Origin: Tubiluchus corallicola
Taxonomy: Eukaryota > Priapulida > Priapulimorpha > Priapulimorphida > Tubiluchidae
Direction: 5' to 3'
Length of the DNA: 64,000 bases
Assembly: GCA_030141605.1 (NCBI GenBank)
Contig: JAQGDQ010000413.1
Location: 68,501-132,500, forward strand
Shown piece by piece: positions 27,910-41,149 of this stretch. The position numbers and the translations under genes are program-made. The first letter of the stretch is position 1; each line of letters begins with the position of its first letter. A model generated the notes under the pieces. That model saw only the letters and a program-made list of their open reading frames with translations, ran no database searches and was not told the origin of the DNA.

Positions 27910-28149
27910 TTGTTGCCGTCGAGTCAGGCTGCAAGTCCAACTACGTCGTGTTGCGAATCCGGACGTCCGATTATGACGGATCCGACGACGGGTCAGACGG
28001 TTTGTTCTTGTCAGTACGACAGCGCTCGCTTGTTGAGTGCGTATCCTCGAATGGCCGCTGGATTGTCCATGTACGGCTCACCGTATGCTGACCAGACTGG
28101 ATACGTTTCTGCCTTTTCTGGCGACCCGTCGGCATTCTATCCTGCTTTG
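27910..28149 (+). CDS. irx: Irx coding exon 2 (conserved N-terminal block)
   Basis: Eighty codons, entered after a ttctttacag acceptor and left at a TTG|gttagt donor, phase 0 at both ends. The encoded segment contains CCESGRPIMTDPTTGQ and VCSCQYDSARLLSAYPR, then MYGSPYADQTGYVSAF and DPSAFYPAL. This cysteine-containing block followed by a Tyr/Ala/Pro-rich stretch is the pre-homeodomain region shared by Drosophila Ara/Caup-type and other invertebrate Irx proteins. Its exact biochemical role is not known to me. An overlapping frame is also open here, but it lacks family similarity and ends inside the exon. Confidence 0.93.
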
Positions 28150-28835
28150 GTTAGTACAGATACCCTTTATGAGTTAAAATTTAACAATAATATTGCATAA
28201 TTACAACTAAAACACTTTTTTTATTTCACCATAGCATGTAGAACTATTGTTTTTGTAGTATAATAAGATTTCATAATTAACAGCCAGCTCAAGGGTCAAC
28301 AACCAGAAATTCTGAATGCACAACCTACGAGAATGTGTCTCTTAAACAAGCAAAATTGCAATGTCTTAAGTCATACCAGCAGTTTTCCAAATTTTGTCAC
28401 GTTTTGCTAATCTACTACATACTTTGCCAAGCCTAAGAATTCCAGCGCCCGAGGCTGCTGTACCACAGTGATATATTTACGTTACATTTTATATGCAAAT
28501 ATGAAACTGCTTGCTTTAATTCGTTATTATAACGTCTATTCTCTTTTTTGAATAAAATTACTGTTCTGAAGACGTGCTTTAACATTATTTGATTCTAGGT
28601 GGACTTGAAAATTGAAATAGCAACATTGTTATTACTTCAATGATGCGATAGTTTACCTTTTCTGAAACCTATATAATTTTTAATTTTACACCTAAGTATT
28701 TAGAGCCGCTATTCAACACCTAATAATTTTTTAAGCTAGAATAAATGTTGGCAATGTCTGAATTTTTTTATTCTTCTTTTTAGGGTTGCCGTTTTATTAT
28801 AAACTTTTTGTGCATGCAGTGAGTGCCACCTATAA

Positions 28836-28948
28836 TACACACACACACACGCACACATGCACACGTGCGTGTACACACACACACACACACACACGCACGC
28901 ACGCACGCACGCACACGCACACGCACACGCACACGCACACGCACACGC

Positions 28949-28997
<49 letters not shown>
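28836..28997. repeat. Compound (CA)n / (CACG)n array in intron 2
   Basis: CA units with blocks of GCAC (28893-28910) and CACGCA (28911-28955), then pure CA to 28997. Both strands give long dipeptide frames, all artefacts. Alternating purine-pyrimidine sequence of this kind can adopt Z-DNA. Confidence 0.97.
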
Positions 28998-28998
<1 letters not shown>

Positions 28999-29943
28999 TT
29001 GGTGAAGAAGAAATATTCTTGGAAAACAAACAAAATTTGGACAGCGTTTCTACATTGTTTACGTATAAAATATTTTTACAAAAATTAAAGTAAAAATATA
29101 TGGAGTCGATTTGAAAGAAAATTAAGTTAAAACATTATCAAAACTTGTGTTACAGTTAGTATAAAAGAGTAGTTTGTTTGATAAATTACTATTCTTCCGT
29201 TTTCTTTAATCCTGATCTACTAGTTAGCATTGCATAAACCAAAATCACAAAAACTGCATCTGAAATACACAGTTATATATCTAAATACGATATACTATTT
29301 GTGTTATATGAACTCACGCAAACGTTCAAAGCACAAGAATCACCTTTGTTAGTTTTCAAGTATCAAAATATTGGTTATCACGTTTTTGTACATATTTAAT
29401 AACACCGGAAGAATTTTTTACTCTTTTGCAAGCGGCAGTCACTGCGCTAGGAAGTCATTTCCTGTCTAATATTATACGGGTGTGTGAAACAATAGTACAC
29501 ACGTGAACATAAAATTTTTTGTTTTATGTTCAAAGTTCAATAAAAAAAATTGTTTATTGATAATATCTTTATGGGTATAGTAAGCCTATACTGTAAGTTA
29601 AGTTTAAATAAAGAACGCAAATTTATGTCTTACATTCGTGCAGAAAAGAAAACAAAGAAAAAAGAAGAAACAGACAAATGTAACTTGCAAAAGACTCTTG
29701 TTAAGCACATTAACAAAATTAACATTATACTGCATTAATTTCAAAATTAACAATAAGAAACGTAGCTAAATACTTGAGAACTGTTTAGCTATCATTTGTC
29801 ACCGTTTTCTGATATTTATAAAATCTAAGTCAATTTCTCAATCTACCCTAATAATGCATGCCCTTGTTATTAATACTAATAAATAGGGATGTTTCCCTAC
29901 TTATAATGCATGTTAGTTGCTTTTTCTTGACGTATTGCACTAG

Positions 29944-30140
29944 TAGACATAGACATAGACATAGACATAGACATTTTTATTTATCTCCTCATTTACACCT
30001 GTATACAAATTGACTATTATTTTTATAGTTATTGATTAAAAAGGATAAATTAAGCATAAAGTAAAGAGTTAGGGGGGGTGCAGGAGAGAGGGTAGCGAAA
30101 GACCAAAGGTCATCGAGTCAGCTACCCTTCTCAGGTTAGT
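29944..30140 (-). repeat. (AGACAT)n tract with possible retroposon body
   Basis: Five AGACAT units at 29944-29974 are followed by tttttatttatctcctcattt. Read on the minus strand this looks like a 3' end aaatgaggagataaataaaa with an (ATGTCT)n tail. The extent of the body is a guess; no box motifs or coding sequence support it. Confidence 0.35.
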
Positions 30141-30185
30141 GAAAATTGTAAAAAATTTGTAGTGCTGCTGTTAACATGAATTTAT

Positions 30186-30199
30186 GGGGGGGGGGGGGG
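30186..30199 (+). repeat. 14-base G run in intron 2
   Basis: An uninterrupted run of 14 G, with another run of 7 G at about 30072. Such runs can form four-stranded structures and are prone to length errors in sequencing. Confidence 0.9.
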
Positions 30200-30694
30200 T
30201 ACATTAAACATGAAAGCGAAATAACTAAATAAGCAACAAAGAAATAAAATGAAAAATATGAAATGATGATTAACAAAATATGTAAAGCATGTAACTAACC
30301 GATTAAAAAGTATAAGGACGTGAGTTGTTTTAACGTTGAGCATTGATGTATATAAACACTACGAACATATTAAGTTAATGAGAGAAAGCCCTACAGATTG
30401 CACTCCGTTTCTCCGCGTCTGATGCATTGCCCAAAGTCGTGTTGGAAATGTTTAATGTGCAAGCTGAAAACGTAGGTTAGGTTTACACGGGATTCGTGTG
30501 TTGTGCCTGGTAAACTCCATTTTCCCCGTATTCTAACTGTCATTTTGATCTTGTCAGCGCTGTGTGTACACCGAAGGTAAATCAGTTATACTAGGAAGTT
30601 CAAATAAAATTTAAACTTAGAAATAAAAAATTACTAAATGCCACAGATTATTTAGTTAAAGGGAAAGAAATATAAACTGTATAAGAGACAAGAA

Positions 30695-30790
30695 GACCGT
30701 TTAGTTGCAAAGACGTTAAGCCTAAAACTTATAAGTTACTAGTTCGAATCGACGTTGATTTTCCATACTTTAAATTCTCTTTTTTCAGTG
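30695..30790 (+). mobile_element. Degenerate tRNA-SINE-like head
   Basis: Contains tttagttgcaaagacgttaa, which resembles an A box, and agttcgaatc, which resembles a B box, about 45 bases apart. No 3' tail can be drawn with confidence. It could be chance similarity. Confidence 0.3.
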
Positions 30791-32410
30791 GTAAGTTTTG
30801 ATGTAATATTGAAATTTATCAGAGGTGGATTTCTTCCAGATCAGATAGTAATCCTGAAATTAATATTATGTAAAAATAATTATAAATACGAGTATTTACA
30901 TATGTCAATGTAGCTACAAGCCAAGTAGCAGTTTTTTACTAACTGCTCACCTTGATACAAAAACGTTTGAGGCCCGGAACTGAACTGAGCACGCAGACAG
31001 CCTTACTTTGGTTGTCAACGTTAGCTTTCGTTTTTGTAACGAGTTTTTTTTTCATTATAACTTTGTTCTTTCCGTTGTAATTTCTTGTCAGTGTCAAAGT
31101 GCAGTTTTAAAACGATACAAGGCGTGCCTTTAAGGTGCCTGAATTTGAACTGGGTGTGAATTATTATTCTAGCCGGAGCGTACTGCCGTTATTGATTGGT
31201 TATTGGCGTGCTAAGTTGCACTGATGATGTGACTACCGCGGTTATACATATTTAACGCTAAGCTCTTACTGATTGTGTGCTAGGCTGCTCAGATTATGCA
31301 GCAGTTTAGATATCACCGGTTCATACATCTGTTAGAGTCGAGAAAAAGGAAGAAATAAGTCGAACTGCAGTGAAATAGATGTCGCTTTTGTCAAATTGAT
31401 CGAAGCTTATTCCCTTAACAGTGCTGAATCAATTTCTTTTCGTTTTCTACTGCAATTTTTATCAAAACACACTCAAAAATGCAAATGCGTTAGATTGTAG
31501 TGAAAATTATATATACAGCAAAAACGAAATATGCCAAAAATTTTAAATATGTCAAAAATTTTGACATCAGTAATATTTTTCATTGGGTTTGCCAGCATTA
31601 ATATATTGAGTTATTTAATAATAGCATTTAAATGAAGCATGCAGCGTGAAATTTCAACAGTAGCCATCAGATTATCCAAGCCTAGACAGCAAATTAGTAT
31701 TTAAAAATATTGTTAGGCATATTAGGAATATATGGTCTCGAAATTAAGCAAAATGCAAAGCACAAAAAATGTATTAACCCTGTGTACTGTTTTGTATTTT
31801 TTTACTTTTTTATTGCAAAATGATTATAATTAAAAATACAGTTAATTAATAAATAAATAAATAAATCGCTATTTTTATTTATTAATTAAATAAATACAGT
31901 AAGTTTAACCACATTTATTTTTAAAGTACGTTGCTTTTAAACTGTAGTTCGCGTACTCTATCTTATTTTTTATTTTTTGAAATCCAATGCTTGTCAAAAG
32001 TTATTATTAATATTGTTTCTAATAGAAAACAATGTGAAATACTATAGGGTGTGTATGTATAAATACCAATAAACTGTTATTTTCCATTCGCGTATGTAGA
32101 TATTAGCCTGCTTCACTGTAATATATTATTGCGTGCTAGTTTACGTTTTATATGTATGTATACAATGTACCGACTTGACCTTAGCTAAACAAAAAAAAAC
32201 ATGCTCTTACGAAACACAGGCTTTTTTCGGGCATGCTTGCAAGCACTTGTGCAAATATAATCGCTACACCTTCTCTTTTTCCGCCCTATAAAAATGCCCA
32301 GAACGCTGGCGGGATCTCTTGTTGCTCTGGTTCATTTCGTGTTTTGTTAGCTTGTTGCTGAAACTGAGCCACAGTTTGAGATGTTTTTAAGTTTCTGTTT
32401 ACATTTTTAG

Positions 32411-32514
32411 GGTTTTGACGTTAAAGACGCCGAAGCATGGAGGCTGAGTCAAGCGAGTTTAGCCTATCCGTATGACCCATCTGCAGTAATGGCTGCTTAC
32501 CCCTACGCAGATAG
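32411..32514 (+). CDS. irx: Irx coding exon 3 (linker to homeodomain)
   Basis: This 104-nt exon lies between a tttttag acceptor and an AG|gtaaga donor. It encodes GFDVKDAEAWRLSQ, SLAYPYDPSAVMAAYPYAD and two bases of the next arginine codon (phase 2). The AYPYDP...AYPYADR pattern directly precedes the homeodomain in many Irx proteins, and the junction with exon 4 restores a continuous AYPYADRYGAMD. It was found by following splice phase and family similarity, because the segment is too short to stand out as an open frame. Confidence 0.9.
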
Positions 32515-33742
32515 GTAAGATTTATGTTAGACTATAAAAATTTGTACTACATTTAGACTTAGAAACTGAGCGTCAAGAACAAATAGGCTTAATTTACTAG
32601 CTAATATTTTATCCGTTTTTGCTTTTTCCTTTCTTTTGAATTTAGTTTTGTATACATACGTCTTGTTATACAGAACAGCAACGGACCTCTAATGCGTCCC
32701 TGTGGCAGCCCATCTGTTTTCTGATTTTAACTTTTTTGAATGGATGGTTAAATGTTATTAACATATGTTTTAATTTTTAATAAATAATTAGGCTTTATAT
32801 AGTTTATTAGCAAATAAATTAAGTGAAATCGTTGTGATCCTTTACGCTGAATTTATTATTATTATTCTTGAAAAAGAATTAATTATGAATAACTGGCAGT
32901 ACTGTGACTTCTGAATGTAGTATAGTCGCGGTCTCATTTTATTATTTTCACACTTTTTCCAAATTTAAAATCATGTTTAACTAAAACAATAACAATTAAA
33001 ACAGCCACAATATTTTTCTAGTCACTATGATTCACTAAATCATATAGTCACTATGTCACTATAGTGACAAAATCATGTTTAATTGTAAGATTGTTCTTTT
33101 TGCAGTTCTACATTTATACGTACATCCATAGGATAACTTGCAAGCCAGAAAGAGTATTAGTGTTTTGTGATTTATAACTTTTTAATTGAACACTCGATTA
33201 AAAATATTAAATGATAGTATGACTACACTTATTTGAAAAAGTTTACTGTAGTAAGTCGTATAGAGGTGTACAAGGAACACAGCTATATACATGCATAACA
33301 GATTTTTCATTTCCGTGTAAATTGACGACAGCATGGCAGGCGAAGTAAAAATTGGCTGCCATAATTAGCAAAACACCCTGCTTTGATCGAGACTTGGTAA
33401 TTTAGTTGTTTCTGCCTCTGTAATAGCTAAAAGCAGCTATTAATTTGCGCAAACGTTTGCTGAATTAAATGAAACTAGGTAACGGTCAGTGGATCTCGTC
33501 CGCGGTTTAGTTTTGCTGCTTAAAGCGCTATCTTTCGGTGGTGAAAACAATCTTTTACTTTAAAGAAATGTTCACATATAATTTATATATATATATTACA
33601 GCCGTCTTTACCTTTAAAAGAATATAATAAAATGCGAATAATAATATTCTTATAATAAGAATATAATAAGAATAAAAGAATGTTATTATTATATATGTGT
33701 TATTCGTAGTCCGTGCTATGAATCTGAACAACAAATATTTTT

Positions 33743-34022
33743 TGTACACGTTTGTAATGTATGTTTTTAGTACACGTTTGTAATGTATGTTTTTAGTACA
33801 CGTTTGTAATGTATGTTTTTAGTACACGTTTGTAATGTATGTTTTTAGTACACGTTTGTAATGTATGTTTTCAGTACACGTTTGTAATGTATGTTTTAGT
33901 ACACGTTTGTAATGTATGTTTTTAGTACACGTTTGTAATGTATGTTTTTAGTACACGTTTGTAATGTATGTTTTTAGTACACGTTTGTAATGTATGTTTT
34001 TAGTACATGTTTGTAATGTATC
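33743..34022. repeat. 26-bp minisatellite in intron 3
   Basis: About eleven copies of gtacacgtttgtaatgtatg plus tttttag, nearly identical except for a one-base shortening and a few substitutions in the middle and last units. The homogeneity indicates recent expansion. Confidence 0.96.
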
Positions 34023-36159
34023 TATGGACTTAAGTATTTCTTTTTGTTCTTGTCATTAAGAATTAAATCTACGTCTGTGAAGAACACAAGCAGCTGCCTC
34101 AGCCGTTAGTGACGCTACTTTCAACAGCTTTTCCCATGCCGCATTGCCCGATTTGCCTATTAATTTTCCTTGTATGCAAGCGTATGTTGATATACAACTG
34201 TGACTTAGGGACATTACATGCCTAGCTAGCTGACTGGCTGAAACGGCTACTTATCGACAATGTTTAGTTTTGATTCGCATCAAGCTTGATTGACAAGACG
34301 AATTTTCCGTTTAATGTTGCATTAAATCCCACATTAGGATACAAATTTTTGCGACATCCGATCAATACTGACGCACGGGCAGCAAAATGGCGAAGGATAA
34401 AGGTTAATTTTCGATTAGCAGGACATTATGGATTGCCTGCGGAAAAGAGAGAAAACCTGGAAGTTTTCTGGATAAAATTTTCCTATAAATTTGTTTTAGA
34501 CTGTTCAGACGTACATACTAAAGCAACGTGCATGAAGTTCCTGTTACCGTGGATTTATAAAATGGATCTGAGGTTCCTATTAAACATCTATAATCATAGA
34601 AATAATTACCGAACAGCTTCATACATCATCAGTACACAGTACACATCATATATACCTAGATATTTGGAAGTTGACAAAAGACTTTCTTTGTTCTTGCCCA
34701 TTTTAATGTTTAAGCTTAAATGTTTATTCAAATTTGATCACTGAAGTTAAGGAACACTGGCCCGGTTTCGTAAATGGATGAGTGGCCAAAAATTACTCTT
34801 GAGCAGTTTGTTTTCATGGTTTTCTTTCTCGGGGGATGATATGTTTGAACATGGCAGACTCGCAAGATCTAATTTTTGCAGATTATTCTTGATAAGTTAT
34901 ACTACACTTAGATTCATTATAATTAAGCTTTTACTACCTTCCATCAACATAATGAGTGACTTGTGTCTAAAACTCTAATACTTGCTGTTTAATTGTTCAA
35001 AAATTATAATGAAAGATTCATTTTAGTGCTAAGCACTTCTTTAAAAAAATTAAGACTGAATGCATGTGACTAAAATTTTTGCATATTGCTGCGCAAGTTT
35101 TTTTATTGGAACTTAAGAAAACTTTTGCTGTGAAATAAGTTTGCCGAAAATTTAATGCATATAGCACTGCGACTGCCGTCAAATTGTTGACATTATCAAA
35201 ATTTTTGCAAAGCCAAAACATTTATTTTTTTAAATTTTTGTTTGCTTAATGTTAGATCTGTTCTGAGACCTGACAGAGGCTGCGAAACTTGTTTTATATT
35301 GGTTACACAATGAGAATGGGGACTTATCACATAGGTAGGCTTCGGTAGCACAGCAGCTAAATAATAAACAGATTTAGATTTTTTATTACAACTAATCAAA
35401 AAATCTTTTTTCAAAGATTTTTTTGATTTGCCAAAATATCGAAAAGCGATACTGCAGTAAAAAGCAATATATTTTTTATCTGTGAAGAGGAGAGTCCAAT
35501 GGTATTATAACCATTGGAGTTATAACTGATAACATTAATGCCTACCAGTGTCTAAAAATCATTTTATCTATATTCAGTAAACGATAGCAGACTAGGTGAC
35601 TTTATAGTCTTTTCGCTATCCTTTCTCTAGTTCTAGATCTATCTATACATTTTAACCATTCTTCAAAACCTATTAGCGATTCTTTTATTAATCATGTTTT
35701 ATTGTAGAATTATAAAGAGATAAATAAATTAAAATTGAATTGAATTGTATTTGAAATGGTTCATTGTGGTGTTGAACCGAATGCATATTCAACGTAAATT
35801 CAAAATTTTAATCATTTCTTATACATTTTACACTTTATCAAATGAAGAAACGCATAGCAAAGAAATAACTTAGCTCACGTTTTCATTTAAAAGTGAATTC
35901 TGAATAGAGTCAGTGTCAAAATACCCACTACACACGCTTATTATGTAATCTAGATAATTATAGGTTTAAGTGAAATCATATCTTATCAGAAATTTTCACA
36001 GAAAATTATTTCACAATTACTCCTAAAAAGTTAGCACACTGGCGGACTTTATGAACAAGCGATATTTTTACTAGCCATAGTAGCAGTTGTAAACTTTATT
36101 GGACTATTGGCGTAATTACTATTATACACAGCAATGACGCCAGATATTTTAAACGGCGC

Positions 36160-36300
36160 AATAAAAATTTGAGCTTTGATTTTTCCTGCCATGTTGAAAT
36201 CGCGTGTAAAAGTGGCCGCGGATTATTTTACATTAGCAGCCACGCACGCATCAGCCATTACAGCGTAAATGTAGCCGTTTATTAACACATGATAGGGCTG
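36160..36300. promoter_or_regulatory. Candidate intronic conserved element
   Basis: A unique stretch in intron 3 with higher GC than its surroundings and clustered cores (gtggccgcggattatttt, gcatcagccattacagcg). Function is inference only. Confidence 0.2.
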
Positions 36301-36540
36301 TTTCTACGTGATGTACTACATTTCTCTGTTATTTTATAGATTTTTTATAACGATATAGCATTTAATGTATCGAGATCGGTTATTAACTAGCAGCCAGAAA
36401 ATCGTGACATTAATAGTAACAGTAATCTTGCAATAGCTACTTTATACATGCCACGTAGGTTTATATATAGGCTTATAAATCAAGGCGTTAGGTTTGCAGC
36501 ATAGTTGATATTTTAGTACTGAAATAGTCTTTGATGCTTT

Positions 36541-36830
36541 TGTCAGATCAAATGCTGGCTTGTCACTTGTTATCATCACTTTATACAGAATTGCCGTGCA
36601 TATGCTAGATTTTATTTATACTGGTCTTGTCCCAGTCGTCACCGTCATCATCATCGTCATCGTCGTTGTCGTTGTCAGATCAAATGCTGGCTTGTGACTT
36701 GTTATCATCACTTTGTACAGAATTGCCGTGCATATGCTAGATTTTATTTATACTGGTCTTGTCCCAGTCGTCACCGTCATCATCATCATCATCGTCGTCG
36801 TCGTCGTTGTCGTCATCACCATCTTCCCAC
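36541..36830. repeat. 132-bp tandem duplication upstream of the homeodomain exon
   Basis: Copies at 36541-36672 and 36673-36804 share nearly every base, including gatcaaatgctggcttgt and gccgtgcatatgctagattt. Each copy ends in a (CGT/CAT)n run. The second lies about 240 bases before the exon 4 acceptor. Confidence 0.95.
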
Positions 36831-37041
36831 CACCAACATCACTGCCACCACCATTGCCACCGTCACCGTTACGAATGCCAATGCCGTCATCAACGACAAC
36901 GTTTGCCAATTGCAGTTTCTTTGCAAATTTTCTTCTCTTTTTCGAAACTCAATATTGGCAGCCATTTTATTTTTCAGTTTTGTTGCGCATGCGCGGGTTT
37001 ATTTTGTGATAAATTTACGCTTTCGTTTTGTTTGTTTGCAG

Positions 37042-37370
37042 GTATGGTGCAATGGACAATGGTATTCGTCGAAAAAACGCCACAAGAGAAACGACCAGTA
37101 CCTTGAAGGCGTGGCTGTACGAACACCGGAAGAACCCCTACCCCACCAAAGGTGAAAAGATAATGCTAGCCATCATAACAAAAATGACTCTCACCCAAGT
37201 CTCGACGTGGTTCGCCAATGCCCGGAGGCGCTTAAAGAAAGAGAACAAGATGACCTGGGAACCTCGAAATCGGATCGACGACGATGACGATGACGACAAT
37301 CCGGTAGCCGATACTCGGGACGGGCGGGATTCGGACAGTGATCGTGATATTGAGCGGGAGGATTGCACAG
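37042..37370 (+). CDS. irx: Irx coding exon 4: TALE homeodomain
   Basis: This exon carries the whole DNA-binding domain. After the split arginine codon it reads [16 protein letters not shown], then the three-helix homeodomain. The TALE three-residue insertion is visible as NPYPTKGEK between helices 1 and 2. The recognition helix reads [19 protein letters not shown], with the invariant W, F, N and R and alanine at homeodomain position 50, the Irx class signature. MTWEPRNR and an aspartate run follow, as in other Irx proteins; the acidic run is a usual family feature of unproven role here. The acceptor is ttgtttgcag and the donor CACAG|gtaaga (phase 1). The mixed DDDDDDD codons (GAC/GAT) may be repeat-prone. 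Identification as Irx is essentially certain. Confidence 0.98.
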
Positions 37371-37622
37371 GTAAGATTGTTTTTGTAAACACGTAAAAAA
37401 ACAGTCCCTCAAACTAATTCGGGTTCTCTCAGAGGCATCTGTAAGAGAGACCCATATCATCTTGTAACCCGCTTTCCGAAGAGCTACAAATTTTCCTCCT
37501 AAGTGCCACTGGGTGATTTTTTTCTCTAGGAAGGGCGGGGTGATAAACCTTCAGAAAATGGCTGTTTTGCCCATTGCTGGATGCTGCGTACAAAAAATGC
37601 AGGGAAATTTATAACTCATTGG

Positions 37623-38117
<495 letters not shown>

Positions 38118-39284
38118 CTCATTGGAAGAAGAGAAACCGGGAAACACGATGATTTGGGTTTCTTTTACAAACACCTCAACTGGGATGAAAAGTTACAGAT
38201 TTATTTGGGGAGAACGTTTTTTCTGGACGGCCCAGTAGTCTTAATTAGCCATTAGATATTACTATCTTATTAACAATTTTTTAAAGTATATTTTGGTAGC
38301 GATGGACAAGCCTGTCCACGGTAAAATTACTTTTATTATTTGACTGTAATTGCTGCATTCAAGCCGAATAATTTCGCCATTGTGATTTCAGATCAAATGC
38401 AGGTAGACAAACGGCTTGAACTGATAATATTACGTAATAATAGCAGCGTAACACTATTGTGTGTAATAACGTGTTTCAGACGCGATGATAGGAGGAAGAG
38501 TTAGAGTCAGATTGCACACAAATCACGATACTTGACAGAAACGCTGGTTTTTCGGAAGCCTTTGCGTGTCATAATTAACAAAATACTAAAAAAAATTTAA
38601 AGAAAGCAAAAAATAAAAATAATGAAATAAAAAAAATGTCTTGTTAATTATCGAATCCAAATTTCTTGTTTATGGTAAATCTTAAAAAATTATCTCGTTA
38701 AATTTTGTTTTTGAAAAATTTCAGCTTTTACAACAGTGATCGCTATAAATTACCAAGTACCCAGTTTATACGAGATTTGTTTATTTAACACTTTGATATT
38801 TGCAATCGGTATTTATTTTCTAGCTAGCTACAGCAAAACCTTTGAAACAAACAAACAAATCACTTTAGCCCAGATTACCAATTTTTTTATTCCAAACTGT
38901 GCTTCCAAAACATTTTTATTTATTTTGATATGTTGAATAATTTGTCAAGCTGTATATCAAAAACGCTGGTATATCAAAATTTTACCCAAATTTGCAGCTT
39001 TAAGAATGAATATTAAGTCTTAAACACTAACATTACCTTTGCTAACAGATTGATTTTGAAGAGCGTAATGAAGGTGTTTTAACTACATGGATGTTAGGCT
39101 TAATTGTCTCTCTCTAGAGTTGACAGCAAATGAACAATAAAGCCAGCTGTAATCAAGCCGTCAACTTGCAATGAAAACAGTCAGTTTACCAAATATAAGC
39201 TTCCCTAGTGAGACGAGTTTATTAGCCGTTGATTAAATACAGAAGCGTTCAAGTGAAATGAGTGAAATAAGCTAGGATAACTTG

Positions 39285-39832
39285 CGTTAAAGGAAGACAG
39301 GATGATTTTTCATCTACTACCCCATTTTCAAATCCGACAAAAGTATACATTTTAACACAATTAATGCTGCAAAAGCGTTTTGTTGGGTCTATCATTGCAG
39401 TTTCTCTTCTATTCTCCTTTTGCTGTACATAAACATTTATTTCCAAGTAATACATGGTATATTGTAAATTGCAGTTGTTTGGAAGTTGATATGTAGGCCT
39501 ACTATAGATATCAAATGTAGATATTGAACCGTGATAAGCCAAAATAAGTATGTAACATGTAAAAAAATATTTCATTCCTTCAAATTTAATTCCTTGATTA
39601 TTCCTTTTTATCCTAATTTTTTTTAATATAGGGTTAAAGTGAATTATTGAAGGCACTTTTGCTTAACCTTCCTTTGATAAAATAACGAATTCTTCTTTAA
39701 TTATTGAATTTAATTTTGTTCAAGTTTTTTCACTTAAAAGAAGACAGCCCGGATTTTCATATACTACCCCATTTTCAAGTCGGATAAAAAGTATACATTT
39801 TAACACGATTAGTACTGCAAAAGCGTTTCTGA
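39285..39832. repeat. 95-bp dispersed direct repeat in intron 4
   Basis: Copies at about 39288-39381 and 39735-39829 share ctaccccattttcaa, aagtatacattttaacac and ctgcaaaagcgttt. They are about 85-90 percent alike by eye. Origin unknown. The 135-codon minus-strand frame across the first copy is not recognised. Confidence 0.8.
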
Positions 39833-40009
39833 TAATAAAATAATAGATTAGAAACTTAATTAACTGCAGGCGAGCATCAGCTATTGATGACATCACAAAT
39901 GAACATAATTTTTAACAGCAAAAATATTCCACGAGCGTGTTGAACGTGTTTGTCAAAGAGAAAATTCAAGTACAGTACTACTGTAAGATATTCAGTGTGT
40001 TTTTTATGT

Positions 40010-40735
40010 GCTTCGTGTTAAACGAGACGTGGACAAATAGGGCACTTCTCTGAGCCTGCAACAACAATGTGTTGAACAACAATGCTGAGTGTGCGCTGAG
40101 AAACAATGCGGATTGCGTGCTTGTGTGCTGAAGAACAATGCTAAGCGAGTGACTGTGTTTGAGTAAAGACAATGCGGAGTGTCTGTTTGTAGGATGAATA
40201 ACAGTGCTGAGCACGTGCTTGTTTGGTGAACAATGATGCTGAGTGTGTGCTTATGTGATGGACAACAATACTGACCCATTGCTTGTGTGCCGAACAACAA
40301 TACCAAATATGTGCTTGTGTGCTCAACAATGCTGAGTGTGTGCTTGTGTGCTATGTTGCAGTGCTGAGTACATACTGGTGTGTTGTGTTAGTACTGAGTA
40401 TATGCTGGTGTGCTGTATTGCAGTGCTGAGTACATGCTGGTATGTTGTGTTGCAGTGTGTTGTGTTGCAGTACTGAGTATATGCTGGTGTGTTGTGTTGC
40501 AGTACTGAGTATATGCTGGTGTGTTGTGTTGCAGTGCTGAGTACATGCTGGTATGTTGTGTTGCAGTACTGAGTATATGCTTGTGTGTTGTGTTGCAGTA
40601 CTGAGTATATGCTTGTGTGTTGTGTTGCAGTACTGAGTGTATGCTTGTGTGTTGTGTTGCAGTACTGAGTACATGCTGGTGTGTTGTGTTGCAGTACTGA
40701 GTACATGCTGGTTGTGTTGCAGTGCTCTGAACATG
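40010..40735. repeat. 30-bp minisatellite with a decayed flank, intron 4
   Basis: At 40335-40735 about thirteen units of gttgtgttgcagtactgagt plus atatgctggt. At 40010-40335 the same theme (aacaatgctgagtgtgtgcttgtgtgctg) is much more diverged. One side is therefore young and homogeneous, the other old. The THKHTLSTAT-type frames on the minus strand are artefacts of a period divisible by three. Confidence 0.95.
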
Positions 40736-41149
40736 CGTGCGTTTGTTGAAATAAATGATAGGCGTGATTTAAGTGATCGACTTTGAGTCAATGTTGAGTC
40801 AATTTTGAATTTGCCAGTTAGCTTTGAATGCTTTTTAGTTAAACAACAGTAAGCTTACTCACTTCATTCTCTTATTCTGAATGTCAGTTCAGAGACCATG
40901 CTCTCATGGTGTCATCATTACATTGGATAACAAAATATATATATGTTACGTTTGGGATTGGTATAAATGACAGATATATGTAACATTGCGACTAAGCTTG
41001 TTGCATGCATGATGAGCAGTCCTCCTAGGAGACCATCTACTACATTTATACTAATCAAATATGATGTATCATGATGTATCAGCGGATTATGGCTAGATTT
41101 ACGACCTGTTCTCTGCTCAGTACGACAACGTCATTAATTAATTTTAAAA

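Larger units (their letters stand above)
28150..32410 (+). other. Irx intron 2
   Basis: An approximately 4.3-kb intron. It holds a compound (CA)n array, a short (AGACAT)n array, a 14-base G run and a degenerate SINE-like head (all listed separately). The remainder is AT-rich unique sequence without recognisable genes. Confidence 0.8.
32515..37041 (+). other. Irx intron 3
   Basis: An approximately 4.5-kb intron with a 26-bp minisatellite, a 132-bp tandem duplication near its 3' end and a candidate conserved element (listed separately). A 152-codon open frame at 34286-34744 starts at TTG, resembles nothing I know and has no splice support, so it is treated as chance. Confidence 0.8.

Noticed and set aside
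34286-34744. 152-codon frame in intron 3
   Set aside because: Begins at TTG, has no recognisable motif and no credible splice context, and is in an AT-rich intron where such a frame can arise by chance.
39249-39656. 135-codon minus-strand frame in intron 4
   Set aside because: No recognisable motif; it overlaps a dispersed direct repeat.
40323-40791. 127- and 146-codon His/Thr-rich repeat frames
   Set aside because: By-product of a 30-bp minisatellite.
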